Assembly (NCBI RefSeq): GCF_902150065.1
Contig: NC_043990.1
Location: forward strand, 2,121,617 to 2,185,616
DNA from: Myripristis murdjan
Taxonomy: Eukaryota; Chordata; Actinopteri; Holocentriformes; Holocentridae
Direction: 5' to 3'
Length of the DNA: 64,000 nt
Part shown: positions 46,147 through 57,326 of the stretch, piece by piece
Layout: the number at the start of each line of letters is the position of its first letter
How positions within the stretch are numbered: the stretch's first letter is position 1
The notes under the pieces: generated by a model
The model's input: the letters and a program-made list of their open reading frames with translations, nothing else
Told to the model about the DNA's origin: nothing
Databases searched by the model: none
Program-made: the position numbers and the translations under genes

Positions 46147-47231
46147 CAGAGGCCTGTATCACGAAGCGGGATTGTTAGCGAGATAACTTCAGGCTCAACT
46201 CCGGATTTTCTGTATCACAAAGCTGGTTCACCTCTGATCGGGATAGAAAACCTGTCCTAATCCTATCCTGAAAGCTAGCCTGCTCCGGGGCAGGCTAACT
46301 TTCAGGATAGGATTGAATCCTACATAAAGCACCGCCCCCTGGCCAATCAGCTGTATGCCAAACCGTGGCCTGTCCAATCATTGAGGATCCCGGAGAGCAT
46401 TACGGCGTGAAAGAATTTTCCTTGACCGATGAAACACGTTAGATTTTGCCGACAACTCTCTGTATGAGAGAGAGGCTGTGATGCTGATGTGAAGCAGCAC
46501 TTCAGCCTGGCTAACAGCTGCCTGCTATACACAGCTGACACTCTGTAGGAGAGGAAAACACACATGAGAGATCATTAAAGGAAATTTGATAATTAAAAGC
46601 ATTTTTAGAGGCGTTTCACAACATTTTAGGGACATTTAAAATGGCACAATTAATTAGTTCTAAATATTTTTGGGGGGCAAATTATTCCTGTGTGAGAGAA
46701 TGGGCCTGATTGACAGCTGAGGGGAATTACACCCGGGGGAATTCAACTATACCGGTCATACACGCAACACATCTGTGCAGTACAGTGCAGTGCAGTGCAG
46801 TGCATGGGTTTCAGCGTCAGATGTGGACTTGAGCCACTGATGTGTAATTTGCGCATTTATGCAGTCGGCAACTCGTTGCCAAGCATTCCGCCTTCTCTTG
46901 GCGGCAGCCGCGGTGTTCGATTTAGTGTGTAAATGTTGTTTTCCTCCTCATACTTTTCCAGTAGGCTATAATACGCTGCTCCTCCGCCGTGACATACGCT
47001 GTGCTTTTTCCCCTTGTGGTTCATGTTTGTGATTGGTCTGCTGCCTCAGACTCCGCCCCTTACACGTGCGCGTTCACGGCTCTTGATGAGGCAAACCTGG
47101 ATCGAGTGAGCGAGTTGATGACCAGCGTCGTGATACCGGTTATCCCTGATCACCAGGATCTCGATTAGTGTAGACGGATAGGACTAGCTAATCCAGCGAA
47201 AACTAAGCTTGCTTCGTGATACAGGCCTCTG
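46147..47231. mobile_element. Inverted-repeat DNA transposon (non-autonomous), 1.1 kb
   Basis: The ends are CAGAGGCCTGTATCACGAAG and the inverse complement CTTCGTGATACAGGCCTCTG. Inside near 46253-46317 is a perfect-looking hairpin (CCTATCCTGAAAG ... CTTTCAGGATAGG), perhaps a nested smaller element. The duplication length could not be fixed, so the superfamily (Harbinger or hAT) is open. No transposase was seen. Confidence 0.75.
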
Positions 47232-47780
47232 GTTTTCCGTGATCATGTTTGTTAGGTTTTGTGAGGCCAGCTGATGAGACGAGTTTGACTGATTGAACAA
47301 GAATCAACATCTCTCCTTCAAAGCTGATATCAAATTAAACTCACAGGAAGAAGCTGACATCAGATCTGTGTTAGGGTTAGGTTTGACTGAAGAATACTCA
47401 GTATGTCTGAACTTAAATATAGTTTCCAACCTGTGCAATTCAGCGCCACAAAAACATTTTTGGGGGTATCTGTAGATCCAATGAGTTGAAAAACACGCAG
47501 GTTGTTTGAAGAACTAACATAGAATGTGTAAATGCTTTTAACATAAAAAAATAAATTCTTTGTTCAGTTGATAAAAGTTTTGTGCAGCGTGTTTGAGTTA
47601 TTTTCTGATGTCTGAAAAGTATTTCTGAATACAAAAACAAATAAAAGAGTAAAACGCGACATTTGACGTTAAATTACACACTCCACTTCTGTTCACCTCT
47701 GACTTTGTGTCTTTTTCACAAAGTCTCTAGTGTTTTACCATCTCTGCAGCTGTTGAGTCAGATCAGTTCCTTTCCAGCTG
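47232..47780. other. Va4 3' flank
   Basis: AT-rich DNA matching the 3' flanks of Va2 and Va3 only near the RSS. No gene was seen. Confidence 0.5.
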
Positions 47781-47813
47781 AGGGAGGTTTTTGTATGATG
47801 TTGTTTCACTGTG

Positions 47814-48378
47814 TGTACGGGGTGTAACCCTGCTGACAGTAGTAAACTCCTGAATCTTCAGCCTGGACTCCACTGATGGTCAGAGTGAAGTCAGTCCCAG
47901 ATCCACTTCCACTAAAACGACTAGAAACTCCAGACTGAAGGGTTGTGGCATAATAAATCAGGAGTTTAGGAGCTTCTCCAGGTTTCTGAAGATACCAGGC
48001 GAGATAGCTACCAACACCTGAACTGGCTTTACATCTGATAGAGACAGTCTGTCCTGGACTAACAGACTGAGATCCAGGAGACTGAGTCACAGTGATTTCT
48101 CCTGATGAATCTGGAAAATATCCAAAAGAGCAGAAGGGTTATTGAGACAAATACAGCTTGGAGAAAGATGATGAATATGAAAACAGAAGAGGAGGATTTC
48201 TTTAACATGGAGAACAGATGGAAGAAGGTGAATGCTGCTGGTCTCAGTGTTTCTCCATCACAGCAGAAGATGATTGTGGTAAAGCTGGTTGCATCCTGAA
48301 GCCAAGTTTTCAGAAGAGAGTCTCACCCTGAACAAGGAGCCCCAGGGTGCCCAGCAGGAGAATCTGTGACATCATCAT
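47814..48378 (-). CDS. IGKV: Va4: kappa-like Ig light-chain V segment, intact
   Basis: Leader exon 48378-48327 ([17 protein letters not shown]), V exon 48110-47814, one codon shorter than Va1 in CDR3. It is open: [62 protein letters not shown]. The RSS heptamer is 47813-47807, the spacer 12 bp and the nonamer 47794-47786. The octamer variant is at 48481-48474, directly followed by a long CA tract. The orientation is that of J5/J6/C3, so joining is deletional. Confidence 0.93.
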
Positions 48379-48379
48379 T

Positions 48380-48475
48380 GTGCTGCCGGCGTGTCAGTGG
48401 CTCTGAAAGGCCTGGACAGCCACTGATCAACACTGGCCTCTTAACGGGTGGAGAGCTGAGAGGCAGGACACATAT

Positions 48476-48513
<38 letters not shown>

Positions 48514-49311
48514 GCACACACACACTATTTGAATGATCCTCCAGGGAACAGCGGACCCCCAAAACCTTGCTGAGAAGATAGAGGTGACTGTGAATAACAA
48601 AGGTCTTTCACATCTGAGCGGCAACAGAGAAAAACTGCTGAAGACAAGTGACTCATGACGAGGATAATGTGTTGAGAAACACCATGGTGAGAAGCTGGAA
48701 TAGTGACTCCAACGCTGAAGGAACGGCTGGAGAAGCAGCTTGATTTAGGACATGGAGGATTTGCCGTCAGTGTGAATGGAACCAGGGGCAGGTAGCTAGG
48801 TGAGCGCTTTCTGAGCTGAAGAGCAGATCAGAAAGAGCAGGAATCTCAGATCTTTAAAGGGAGAGGCAGTTTCCCAGGCTTTCAAATGGACTGAGAGACG
48901 GATACATCTGATGAATAAACATGAGGTGGGTGGGTTTGATTGGTCTCTGTCCATTTCAGTGAGAAGACCAGAACATCGTGAGGAGAACAACAGGTGGAAT
49001 ATGCAGGGGGAAGCAGACAGGTGGAACTCTATGGTTGAGGCTCTGAATATGGAAGATGTGAGAAAAGTGAAGGAGGCCAGCAGAAACTTGGCTTGAGTGT
49101 GTGGGCGTTATGTGGGTGGTGTCAACCTCAGGGAATAATGTTGATAGAAATGGAGAGAAGAACCAGTGTTGAGAGAAAGATGATGGGAAGGCAAAAGGGA
49201 CTCCTGATGTTGGAGGCCTCTATAGAGCAGAGACATTTTGGGACGTCTGGATGAGGCTTGGAGCAGCAGTCAGCTGCTTGGAGAAGAAGCTGATGCCCCT
49301 GAAGCATCAGG
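48380..49311. repeat. Va 5' flank unit, copy 3
   Basis: Matches copies 1, 2 and 4, with an expanded (CA)n tract at 48480-48528 next to the octamer. Confidence 0.8.
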
Positions 49312-49411
49312 CTTTAAGGAGTTTCTGTCAGATGGTTTTTATACTCCAGCAGTCACTCACTCACACACTGTTTCACTTCCCTTTAAGAAGCCTCTCATGC
49401 ACATCAGCACG
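49312..49411. promoter_or_regulatory. Ets-IRF/E-box module between Va4 and Vb8
   Basis: A copy of the 100-bp module with GGAAGTGAAA (minus) at 49371-49380. Confidence 0.55.
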
Positions 49412-49868
49412 CAAACATGATATGATCTGAAATACTTTACATTACACTGGAAATAAATATTTTTTAAATTTTTCCCCCACATAAGTTCACATACAGCCTA
49501 TTACTTTATGTAAAGAGCTGGAAGTTAAAATGTACTGAAAAATATATTTTTTTTTTACTATTCTAGAAGAAAATTGTGTTTGATTACTTTGAGAGCTCAG
49601 TGCAAATGTACATTAATATATTGGCTGGAACATGAAACATTGAGGTACTATACGCAATTATGAATGAATCAATTTACAAACATCCTGATGAGAGTAATGT
49701 GTGTCCCTGTTGGAGTGGGTCAGAGCATTTCCATAGAGAGCCACTTTGCATCAGCAGCACCATGCTCCAGTGCTCTGGGAGAGTTTATAGTCCTGAGAGT
49801 TGAAGACTGGATGACTGACAGCTGTCCTTCATGACAACAGAAGCCCCAGAAATCCTCCTCATCCAAAC

Positions 49869-50351
49869 ATGACTTTGAGCTCCATCCTCATCTGGACTCT
49901 CCTCTGCTGCTGCTTGACAGGTAAAGTCCAGAGAATCAAAGTCCTCTCCTCTATGAAGATCCGTCCCTCTGAAATGAAGCGGAGAAAAGCATGACGCTGC
50001 TTTGTGTTTTTGTCTGTGTGTCCTCAGAGTCCAGAGGCCAGGTCACAGTGACTCAGCCTGGAGCAGTGAGGGCTGCTCCGGGAGCCTCCGTCACCATCAC
50101 ATGTAAAACCAGCCAGGATGTTTATGTTTGGAACAGCAAACACATTTTAGCCTGGCACCAACAGAAAGATGGAGAAACTCCTGAACTCCTCATTTACTAT
50201 GCTAATGCTCGAGCATCAGGGATTCCAGATCGTTTTACAGGCAGTGGATCAGGGAGTGACTTCACTCTGACCATCAGTGGAGTCCAGGCTGAAGATGCAG
50301 CAGTTTACTACTGTCAGAGTCAACATTATATCAACAGTCAGTATCTGTTCA
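49869..50351 (+). CDS. IGKV: Vb8: kappa-like V segment with a Va-type 3' flank
   Basis: Leader exon 49869-49920, V exon 50028-50351, open. CDR1 reads [11 protein letters not shown], close to Vb1. The framework-2 WYQQ is WHQQ here and APKLL is TPELL, both unusual. The RSS heptamer is 50352-50358, the spacer 12 bp and the nonamer 50371-50379. The octamer variant is at 49744-49751. Beyond the nonamer the DNA reads as a Va flank (CAGCTGGAGAGGAACTGATC) and there is no CA tract, so the gene is a Vb/Va hybrid joined at or near the RSS. Confidence 0.9.
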
Positions 50352-50440
50352 CACAGTGAAAAAGCATTGTACAAAAACCTCCCTCAGCTGGAGAGGAACT
50401 GATCTGACTCAACAGCTGCAGAGACACTAAAACGCTAGAG

Positions 50441-50738
50441 CAGGGGTTCTCAAACTTTTTTGGCCCAGGGACCCCCTGGAGGGGTCAAAAATTTCCGTGG
50501 ACCCCCTGACACTCGCAACACCGATAAGCATAATACTTATAACCACATTTGTACTCTTAGCAGCATTAGCACATAGCCTCATCCAAGGGCGTAGGTTTGT
50601 TTGGGTGGGGACGTAAAAGCGCTCCAAGGCGGCGCCCCTGAAAGTTGATGTTTTTTGCATTTATGACTGCAATTTCATGTCATGTAGAGCTGATCAAATA
50701 AACAAGCAAACGATCATAATCAGAAAAAATAAAAACTA
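50441..50738. mobile_element. hAT-like element, left end only
   Basis: CAGGGGTTCTCAAACTTTTT is a typical hAT (Charlie-like) end, followed by GGGACCCCCTGG. The matching right end was not found before cassette 4 DNA resumes near 52325, so it is truncated or rearranged. The pogo-like element that follows is nested in or next to it. Confidence 0.6.
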
Positions 50739-51519
50739 CCGTAATTTCCGGACTATTGAGCGCACCTGAATATAAGACGCACCAACTAAATTTAAAAAGA
50801 AAAAAGAGTTTGTACATATATAGGCCGCACCTCTTTATAAGCCGCAGGTGTCCACGTTGTAACATGAGATATTTACACAGAAAGATGGTACACAGAAAGA
50901 TTTTTTTTAAATTTTTACTTAAATAAATGCTTTTTTCCGAGCAGCGCCTGTAACACGGCAGTACAGCGACAGTAAAACGGCAGTAACACGGCTGGTTAAA
51001 AAAATAACCAGCCTACCAGCCGTAGGCTTTTTGCCTACCAGAAAAGTCATTGATCGCTATCTTCATCTTCCTCCTGCGCACTAAAACCACTGAAGTCCTC
51101 TTCTTCAGTGTCGGAATTGAATAGCCTCAGAATGACTTCATCACACACTTTCCCAGTCTCTCTTTCGTTGTCTCTCTCAATGTCACTTTCGTTTCGAGGC
51201 GAATTTGTGCTTGTGCTGTCCTCTTCATCACGCAACTTAAAAGCTGCAGCATGCATTTCTTCGTGTGTTTTCCATGATGAGGGTGTGTGCATCTATGGTG
51301 TGCATGATGCGCAAAATGACTGTTCAAAACACAATCAAACTAGTGTCTTCCTCAGCGCATCAGCTCTTCCACTTGTCTGTCTTGCTCTTGCGAGTCCTGC
51401 TAGAGCGCCCCCTGGAGGCCGTTAGCCCGTAAAAATCTATAGATTAGCCGCATCGTTGTTTAAGCCGCAGGGTTCAAAGCGTGTGAAAAAAGTAGCGGCT
51501 TATAGTCCGGAAATTACGG
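50739..51519 (-). mobile_element. pogo/Tigger-like DNA transposon, internally deleted
   Basis: The ends are CCGTAATTTCCGGACTAT and ATAGTCCGGAAATTACGG, with TA on each side (50737-50738, 51520-51521), the Tc1/mariner-pogo target. On the minus strand 51292-51047 encodes an acidic tail (VILRLFNSDTEEEDFSGF) like the C-terminus of pogo-type transposases. The catalytic domain is absent. Confidence 0.7.
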
Positions 51520-51521
51520 TA

Positions 51522-52325
51522 GTAAGGGATTGACATTAATGTTTATACTGCATATATGAATATCTATACTGACTACAAGTATTTAATAATTCTGTAATGT
51601 TGTAAGTTAAAGGCAACTAAAGAAAGACAAGCTGGCAATTTAACTGAGTTCTTGTCTTTAGTGCAACTGTGCATCATACAGTACATCAACAACACCGTAC
51701 AGAAACATAAATAAAATAAATGTTTGACACTACCTAAGTACAAACAGATTAGTGTCCATTGCCTTGCTCTTATTTGGGGAAAAAAAAATCTCTGTTGTTG
51801 AGGCTCTACAGTTCTATAAGCTTGACATTTTAAATTATGGTTAGTAAAAATGGATAATTCCTGCTTCCCTAGAGACAACAGGCCAATGTGCCTGATAAAA
51901 GCTCTCATGTCAAAGAAGCTGAAGTATTGTTCTAACTGCCACCTGATAAAATAAACAGTGAAGAAATCAGTCCGTGTGCGTAGCTGCTGGCCAACCAGCC
52001 AAACAAACTCTGCTGTGCGCGTCCTCCGTGCTTTTTTACAACCACATGGAGTGACAGAGGGGACGGCCAATCATGCATTAGCAAGAAACGGCATAAGCCA
52101 ATCGATGAGCGATATTAGGTTAGAGGCGGGACTTCTAGCGGAGACCTGCTGTTAACCCTTTGTGTACCATAGAATTGACTAGACACTGATGGACTTGAGT
52201 GTTTGTTGTTGCTGTTATTTGTGAAGCCGTGCGAGCGCCTGTGAGGTGTCATATCAGATTGCCTTATTTGTAATCACATGAGTAAGCTCCCCAAATCAAT
52301 CATGGGATTGATTTGGGGATCATTG
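51522..52325. other. Foreign DNA where the fourth C exon would be expected
   Basis: Matches no other cassette. A minus-strand open frame (52070-51573) was not recognised. A short palindrome CCCCAAATCAATC ... GATTGATTTGGGG lies at 52293-52319, just before cassette homology resumes. Confidence 0.5.
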
Positions 52326-52873
52326 TCAACTTTTGTTGATCATTGTCAGCCAAATAGATGTTAGAGCCGAAAAATTCTGTTCATCAAAACTGATTTCAAC
52401 CAGCAAACACACACAGTAATTTATCAAATTGTTTTCATCACATATGTGAAAAAATATGAGATGAAATAAAAACAAAAAAATCTGTAATTTGACTACACTT
52501 TCAGATTTTAATCTTAAGCCCCACTCTGTTCAAATTAGTTTTCATTCAGCTTCACATGTTATGTAAAAATACTCAATTAAAATCAATTTGGTCAAACAGT
52601 CTGGAGGAACAAAAGCTTTGCATTCAACTATTCTAACTTTCAACCTAGTCAGTTTTAAACATTTTTCACAATTTATAATGAAAAATCTAAAGAAGTACTG
52701 AGTCAAACTAAGTGGTTAAGGAGAAAAACAGGTAAGAAAAAACAGTGACTATAAGTGTTGGAAATTAACAAAATACATGTTAAAACCAGCCACTAACACT
52801 CACACAGAAGAATAAAAGTAACCCAACAGCAGCAACACATTACATGATATTTAATATTTGTGCAGAAACTTAC
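52326..52873. other. Remaining J-proximal part of the cassette 4 J-C intron
   Basis: Aligns with the intron of cassettes 1-3 for about 540 bp upstream of J7. The C-proximal part, including the Ets-IRF module and the C exon, is missing. Confidence 0.75.
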
Positions 52874-52911
52874 TTCCAAACTCCAGTCTGGTTCCTCCAC
52901 CAAAAGTCCAC
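52874..52911 (-). CDS. IGKJ: J7: kappa-like J segment without a local C exon
   Basis: [12 protein letters not shown] with a GTAAGT donor; the LEFG ending is unique in the window. The RSS heptamer is 52912-52918, the spacer 23 bp and the nonamer 52942-52950. All signals are intact, but no C exon lies in the 2.5 kb downstream. The next one on this strand is C3, about 10 kb away, past J6 and J5. Confidence 0.9.
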
Positions 52912-53303
52912 CACAGTGATACAAACTCATTGAGCCGCCGTACAAAAACCTCTGACTGTAGAGAGACACGGCTCTCTCACTTTGTCAGAGAAAGCAACAA
53001 CTACAAGCCCTCAAGATGCCACTTTAAAGAAATAATATGGAATAAATGCCTTCTCTTCTGTTTCTAATGAACTTCATTTTAATAAAGTTAAAATGACCTT
53101 AAATTAAAGAAATTTGATCGATCATTTGGATTCAGTTTTTCAAAATCTCCTCTGATTTCACTACTTAGAGATCAGTGTTGGTTTAAAATCGGATATTAAC
53201 ATGAAAAGTCAAGCATGGCAGTTTGTTACATGAAGTGCAAATAATATGAAAAAATAAATATTTTTCTCATGGATTGGTTAGAACATGAAATAATTAAACT
53301 TAC

Positions 53304-53341
53304 TTCCAACATCCAGTCTGGTTCCTCCACCAAAAGTGTCC
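53304..53341 (-). CDS. IGKJ: J8: kappa-like J segment without a local C exon
   Basis: [12 protein letters not shown] with a GTAAGT donor. The RSS heptamer is 53342-53348, the spacer 23 bp and the nonamer 53372-53380. The first residue is Asp where J2, J4 and J6 have Tyr. Confidence 0.9.
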
Positions 53342-53716
53342 CACAGTGATACAAACTCATTGAGCCGCCGTACAAAAACCTCTGACTGTAGAGAGACACG
53401 GCTCTCTCACTTTGAAAACAACAAACTCACTGAGATCAGCCATCAAACTATGCCAAAAATTAAAAATATCAATATTGATCACATTATTTTTAATATGTTT
53501 TGTCAGTGAAACTGATTTTTTCACCAGTGAAATAAAACACATTAATTTTTCTCATATAGCCATTTTCATCATTTTCATCATTCACAATTATAAAGTAGTA
53601 CTGAGGCCAATAAAACAGATGACAATGGACATGCCTGATGTTTACATCAAGAGAAGACGGCATTTGACTTAACTGAGAGTTTTTTTAATCTACAGTGTTG
53701 GGGCTCAACAATCTGG

Positions 53717-53730
53717 GTTGCCATGGCAAC
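53717..53730. promoter_or_regulatory. RFX-type X-box palindrome, cassette 4
   Basis: GTTGCCATGGCAAC, a perfect 14-bp palindrome and the cassette 4 form of the X-box-like site. Confidence 0.45.
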
Positions 53731-53939
53731 TGTTGCCACATCGCTAAGTCATGAGTCATCATTCCTACAGGATCCTGGTGTGGACAAAATTACTGCATTC
53801 ATATGAAAGTGACAGTGGAGCTGACATACAGTGTGTGCTGTTCAGAGGGCGACGTGTGTACAGACCAGCAGAATCACTTTGCAGGTTTTATATATGATAT
53901 GATGATATATATGATATAATGAATTATCATGGAAAGCAA

Positions 53940-54215
53940 AGTCCCACAGCTTTTCCATGTGGAATGGAGCCAGGAGCGACAACATCATCTTCTCAGTGGA
54001 TGACGAGAGAATCCCTCGCTTTGTGGAAGAACCTGTGAGAAGGCTGGGCGGGCTTTACACAGCTGACCTCTCTGAAAAGAACATGGCCTCAGCTGTTTCA
54101 ATCCAACTCATGGACGGCCTGCACAAGATCGACCAATGCTTCCTGTCAGGGAAATTCAAGGTCTGGTTTTACCAGTTTACATTATACTATCGCCTGATGT
54201 GGCCCTTGTAAACAC
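53940..54215 (+). mobile_element. Retroelement-derived ORF fragment
   Basis: An open stretch (53957-54211) with RRLGGLYTADLSEKN and YQFTLYYRLMWPL resembles a region of non-LTR reverse transcriptases in fish (pattern LPGKLKLW..QFGLLPRLMWPL). It interrupts cassette flank homology. Family assignment is weak. Confidence 0.4.
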
Positions 54216-54577
54216 AAGATAATCTATCTGACAATAAATGTGTAAAATGAAAATATGTACAATATTTGTTTAAGTAATAATAAAATCAATTAATTTTATT
54301 TCATCCTAAAATATCCGATCTGGATCTGGCCATGTGGCATGTGATTGGCTGTTTCTTTCAAACTCTAACAATGATAATAAAAGAGACAAATAGTTATTTT
54401 TTATTTAACAGAATCTCTGTGAAAAGTAAAATTAAACTTATGAACTGAAAATGTATTCACTTCTAACTGTGTCTGTCTGACAAAGTTTCCATAGTGTTTT
54501 AGTGTCTCTGCAGCTGTTGAGTCAGATCAGTTCCTCTCCAGCTGAGGGAGGTTTCTGTACGACGTTGTTTCACTGTG

Positions 54578-55368
54578 TGAACGGGTAGCTGTAATAGTGC
54601 TGACAGTAGTAAACTCCTGCATCTTCAGCCTGGACTCCACTGATGGTCAGAGTGAAGTCAGTACCATACCCACTTCCACTAAAACGACTAGAAACTCCAG
54701 ACTGACGGGTTTCAGTGTTATATATCAGGAGTTTAGGAGCTTCTCCAGGTTTCTGAAGGTACCACTGGAGGTCATTAGTAACACTTGAACTGGCTTTACA
54801 TCTGATAGAGACAGTCTGTCCACGACTAGTAGTAAACTCCTGAATCTTCAGCCTGGACTCCACTGATGGTCAGAGTGAAGTCAGTCCCAGATTGACTTCC
54901 ACTAAAACGACTTGAAACTCCAGATTGAAGGGTTGTGGCCTCATATATCAGGAGTTTAGGAGCTTCTCCAGGTTTCTGAAGGTACCAGGCAAGATCATCA
55001 CTAACACCTGAACTGGCTTTACATCTGATAGAGACAGTCTGTCCTGGACTAACAGACTGAGATCCAGGAGACTGAGTCAGAGTGATTTCTCCTGATGAAT
55101 CTGGAAAATATCCAAAAGAGCAGAAGGGTTATTGAGACAAATACAGCTTGGAGAAAGATGATGAATATGAAAACAGAAGAGGAGGATTTCTTTAACATGG
55201 AGAACAGATGGAAGAAGGTGAATGCTGCTGGTCTCAGTGTTTCTCCATCACAGCAGAAGATGATTGTGGTAAAGCTGGTTGCATCCTGAAGCCAAGTTTT
55301 CAGAAGAGAGTCTCACCCTGAACAAGGAGCCCCAGGGTGCCCAGCAGGAGAATCTGTGACATCATCAT
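54578..55368 (-). pseudogene. IGKV: Va5: two V exons fused into one, out of frame
   Basis: Leader exon 55368-55317 and acceptor are normal. The exon 55100-54578 is 523 bp instead of about 300. Its 5' part is a nearly whole Va exon, from [10 protein letters not shown] through [16 protein letters not shown] to EDSGVYY. There it runs into the framework 1 of a second Va copy ([25 protein letters not shown]) that continues to [11 protein letters not shown]. The junction creates TAG at 54828-54826 in the first frame, and the second copy is in another frame. The RSS follows (heptamer 54577-54571; nonamer 54558-54550, with one change, ACAGAAACC). The octamer variant is at 55471-55464. It cannot encode a V domain. 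Confidence 0.9.
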
Positions 55369-55369
55369 T

Positions 55370-56265
55370 GTGCTGCCGGCGTGTCAGTGGCTGTGAAAGG
55401 CCTGGACAGCCACTGATCAACACTGGCCTCTTAACGTGTGGAGAGCCGAGAGGCAGGACACATATGCAAACACACACAACGATTTGAATGATCCTCCAGG
55501 GAACAGCGGACCCCCAAAACCTTGCTGAGAAGATAGAGGTGACTGTGAATAACAAAGGTCTTTCACATCTGAGCGGAAACAGAGAAAAACTGCTGAAGAC
55601 AAGTGACTCATGACGAGGATAATGTGTGGAGAAACACCATGGTGAGAAGCTGGAATAGTGACTCCAATGCTGAAGAAACGTCTGGAGAAGCAGCTTGATT
55701 TAGGACGTGGAGGATTTGCCGTCAGTGTGAATGGAACCAGGGGCAGGTAGCTAGGTGAGCGCTTTCTGAGCTGAAGAGCAGATCAGAAAGAGCAGGAATC
55801 TCAGATCTTTAAAGGGAGAGGCAGTTTGCCAGGCTTTCAGATGGACTGAGAGACGGATACATCTGATGAATAAACATGAGGTGGGTGGGTTTGATTGGTC
55901 TCTGTCCATTTCAGAGAGAAGACCAGAACATTGTGAGGAGAACAACAGGTGGAATATGCAGGGGGAAGCAGACAGGTGGAAGTCTATGGTTGAGGCTCTG
56001 AATATGGAAGATGTGAGAAAAGTGAAGGAGGCCAGTAGAAACTTGGCTTGAGTGTGTGGGCCTATGTGGGTGGTGTCAACCTCAGGGAATAATGTTGATA
56101 GAAATGGAGAGAAGAAGCAGTGTTGAGAGAAAGATGATGGGAAGGCAAAACGGACTCCTGATGTTGGAGGCCTCTATAGAGCAGAGACATTTTGGGCCGT
56201 CTGGATGAGGCTTGGAGCAGCAGTCAGCTGCTTGGAGAAGAAGCTGATGCTCCTGAAGCATCAGG
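55370..56265. repeat. Va 5' flank unit, copy 4
   Basis: Matches copies 1-3. Confidence 0.8.
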
Positions 56266-56365
56266 CTTTAAGGAGTTTCTGTCAGATGGTTTTTCTGCTC
56301 CAGCAGTCACTCACTCACACACTGTTTCACTTCCCTTTAAGAAGCCTCTCATGCACATCAGCACA
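56266..56365. promoter_or_regulatory. Ets-IRF/E-box module between Va5 and Vb9
   Basis: A copy of the 100-bp module with GGAAGTGAAA (minus) at 56325-56334. The only module left in cassette 4. Confidence 0.55.
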
Positions 56366-56861
56366 CAAACATGATATGAGCTGACATTACACTGGAAATA
56401 AATAGAGCAGATATTTGACAATATTAAAAACTTCCTTTTGTATATCAGTTGACATATGTTACTTTATTTCAAGAAGATGTTGAAAGAGGAAAATATGATT
56501 TTTAACACATTTTCAAGTACAAAGTTTTTTTAAAGGGTCAAAGTAAAATTACATTTATAAAGACGGTTATTGTGTTAGCTTAGGGTTTTTTTGTTTTGTT
56601 TTTTGTTTTTTTTTTAGAAATTTGAAAAAGCAACTATGAGGCAGAATGTTAAAATGATATACACATCTAGAAACATCCTGATGAGAGCAACGTGTGTCCC
56701 TGTTGGAGTCGGTCAGAGCATTTCCATAGAGAGCCACTTTGCATCAGCAGCACCATGCTCCAGTGCTCTGGGAGAGTTTATAGTCCTGAGAGTTGAAGAC
56801 TGGATGACTGACAGCTGTCCTTCATGACAACAGAAGCCCCAGAAATCCTCCTCATCCAAAC

Positions 56862-57326
56862 ATGACTTTGAGCTCCATCCTCATCTGGACTCTCCTCTGC
56901 TGCTGCTTGACAGGTAAAGTCCAGAGAATCAAAGTCCTCTCCTCTATGAAGATCCGTCCCTCTGAAATGAAGCGGAGAAAAGCATGACGCTGCTTTGTGT
57001 TTTTGTCTGTGTGTCCTCAGAGTCCAGAGGCCAGGTCACAGTGACTCAGCCTGGAGCAGTGAGGGCTGCTCTGGGAGCCTCCGTCTCCATCACATGTAAA
57101 ACCAGCCAGGATGTTTATGCTGGGAGCTGTTTACACTGGTACCAAATGAAAGATGGAAAATCTCCTAAACTCCTTATTTACTATGCTGATAGTCGAGAAT
57201 CAGGGATTCCAGATCGTTTTACAGGCAGTGGATCAGGGAGTGACTTCACTCTGACCATCAGTGGAGTCCAGGCTGAAGATGCAGCAGTTTACTACTGTCA
57301 GAGTTACCACAGTGGTGATGTGTTCA
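56862..57326 (+). CDS. IGKV: Vb9: kappa-like V segment with a short CDR1 and an extra Cys
   Basis: Leader exon 56862-56913, V exon 57021-57326, open; the shortest Vb exon. CDR1 is NVY-type but cut to DVYAGSCLH, which places an additional Cys one residue from framework 2 ([14 protein letters not shown]). CDR3 is QSYHSGDVF. The RSS heptamer is 57327-57333, the spacer 12 bp and the nonamer 57346-57354. The octamer variant is at 56737-56744. The unpaired Cys may be tolerated or lower its use. Confidence 0.92.

Noticed and set aside
51573-52070. 165-codon minus-strand frame in the cassette 4 gap
   Set aside because: No similarity recognised by eye, and the surroundings are transposon debris. It was left as unassigned DNA.
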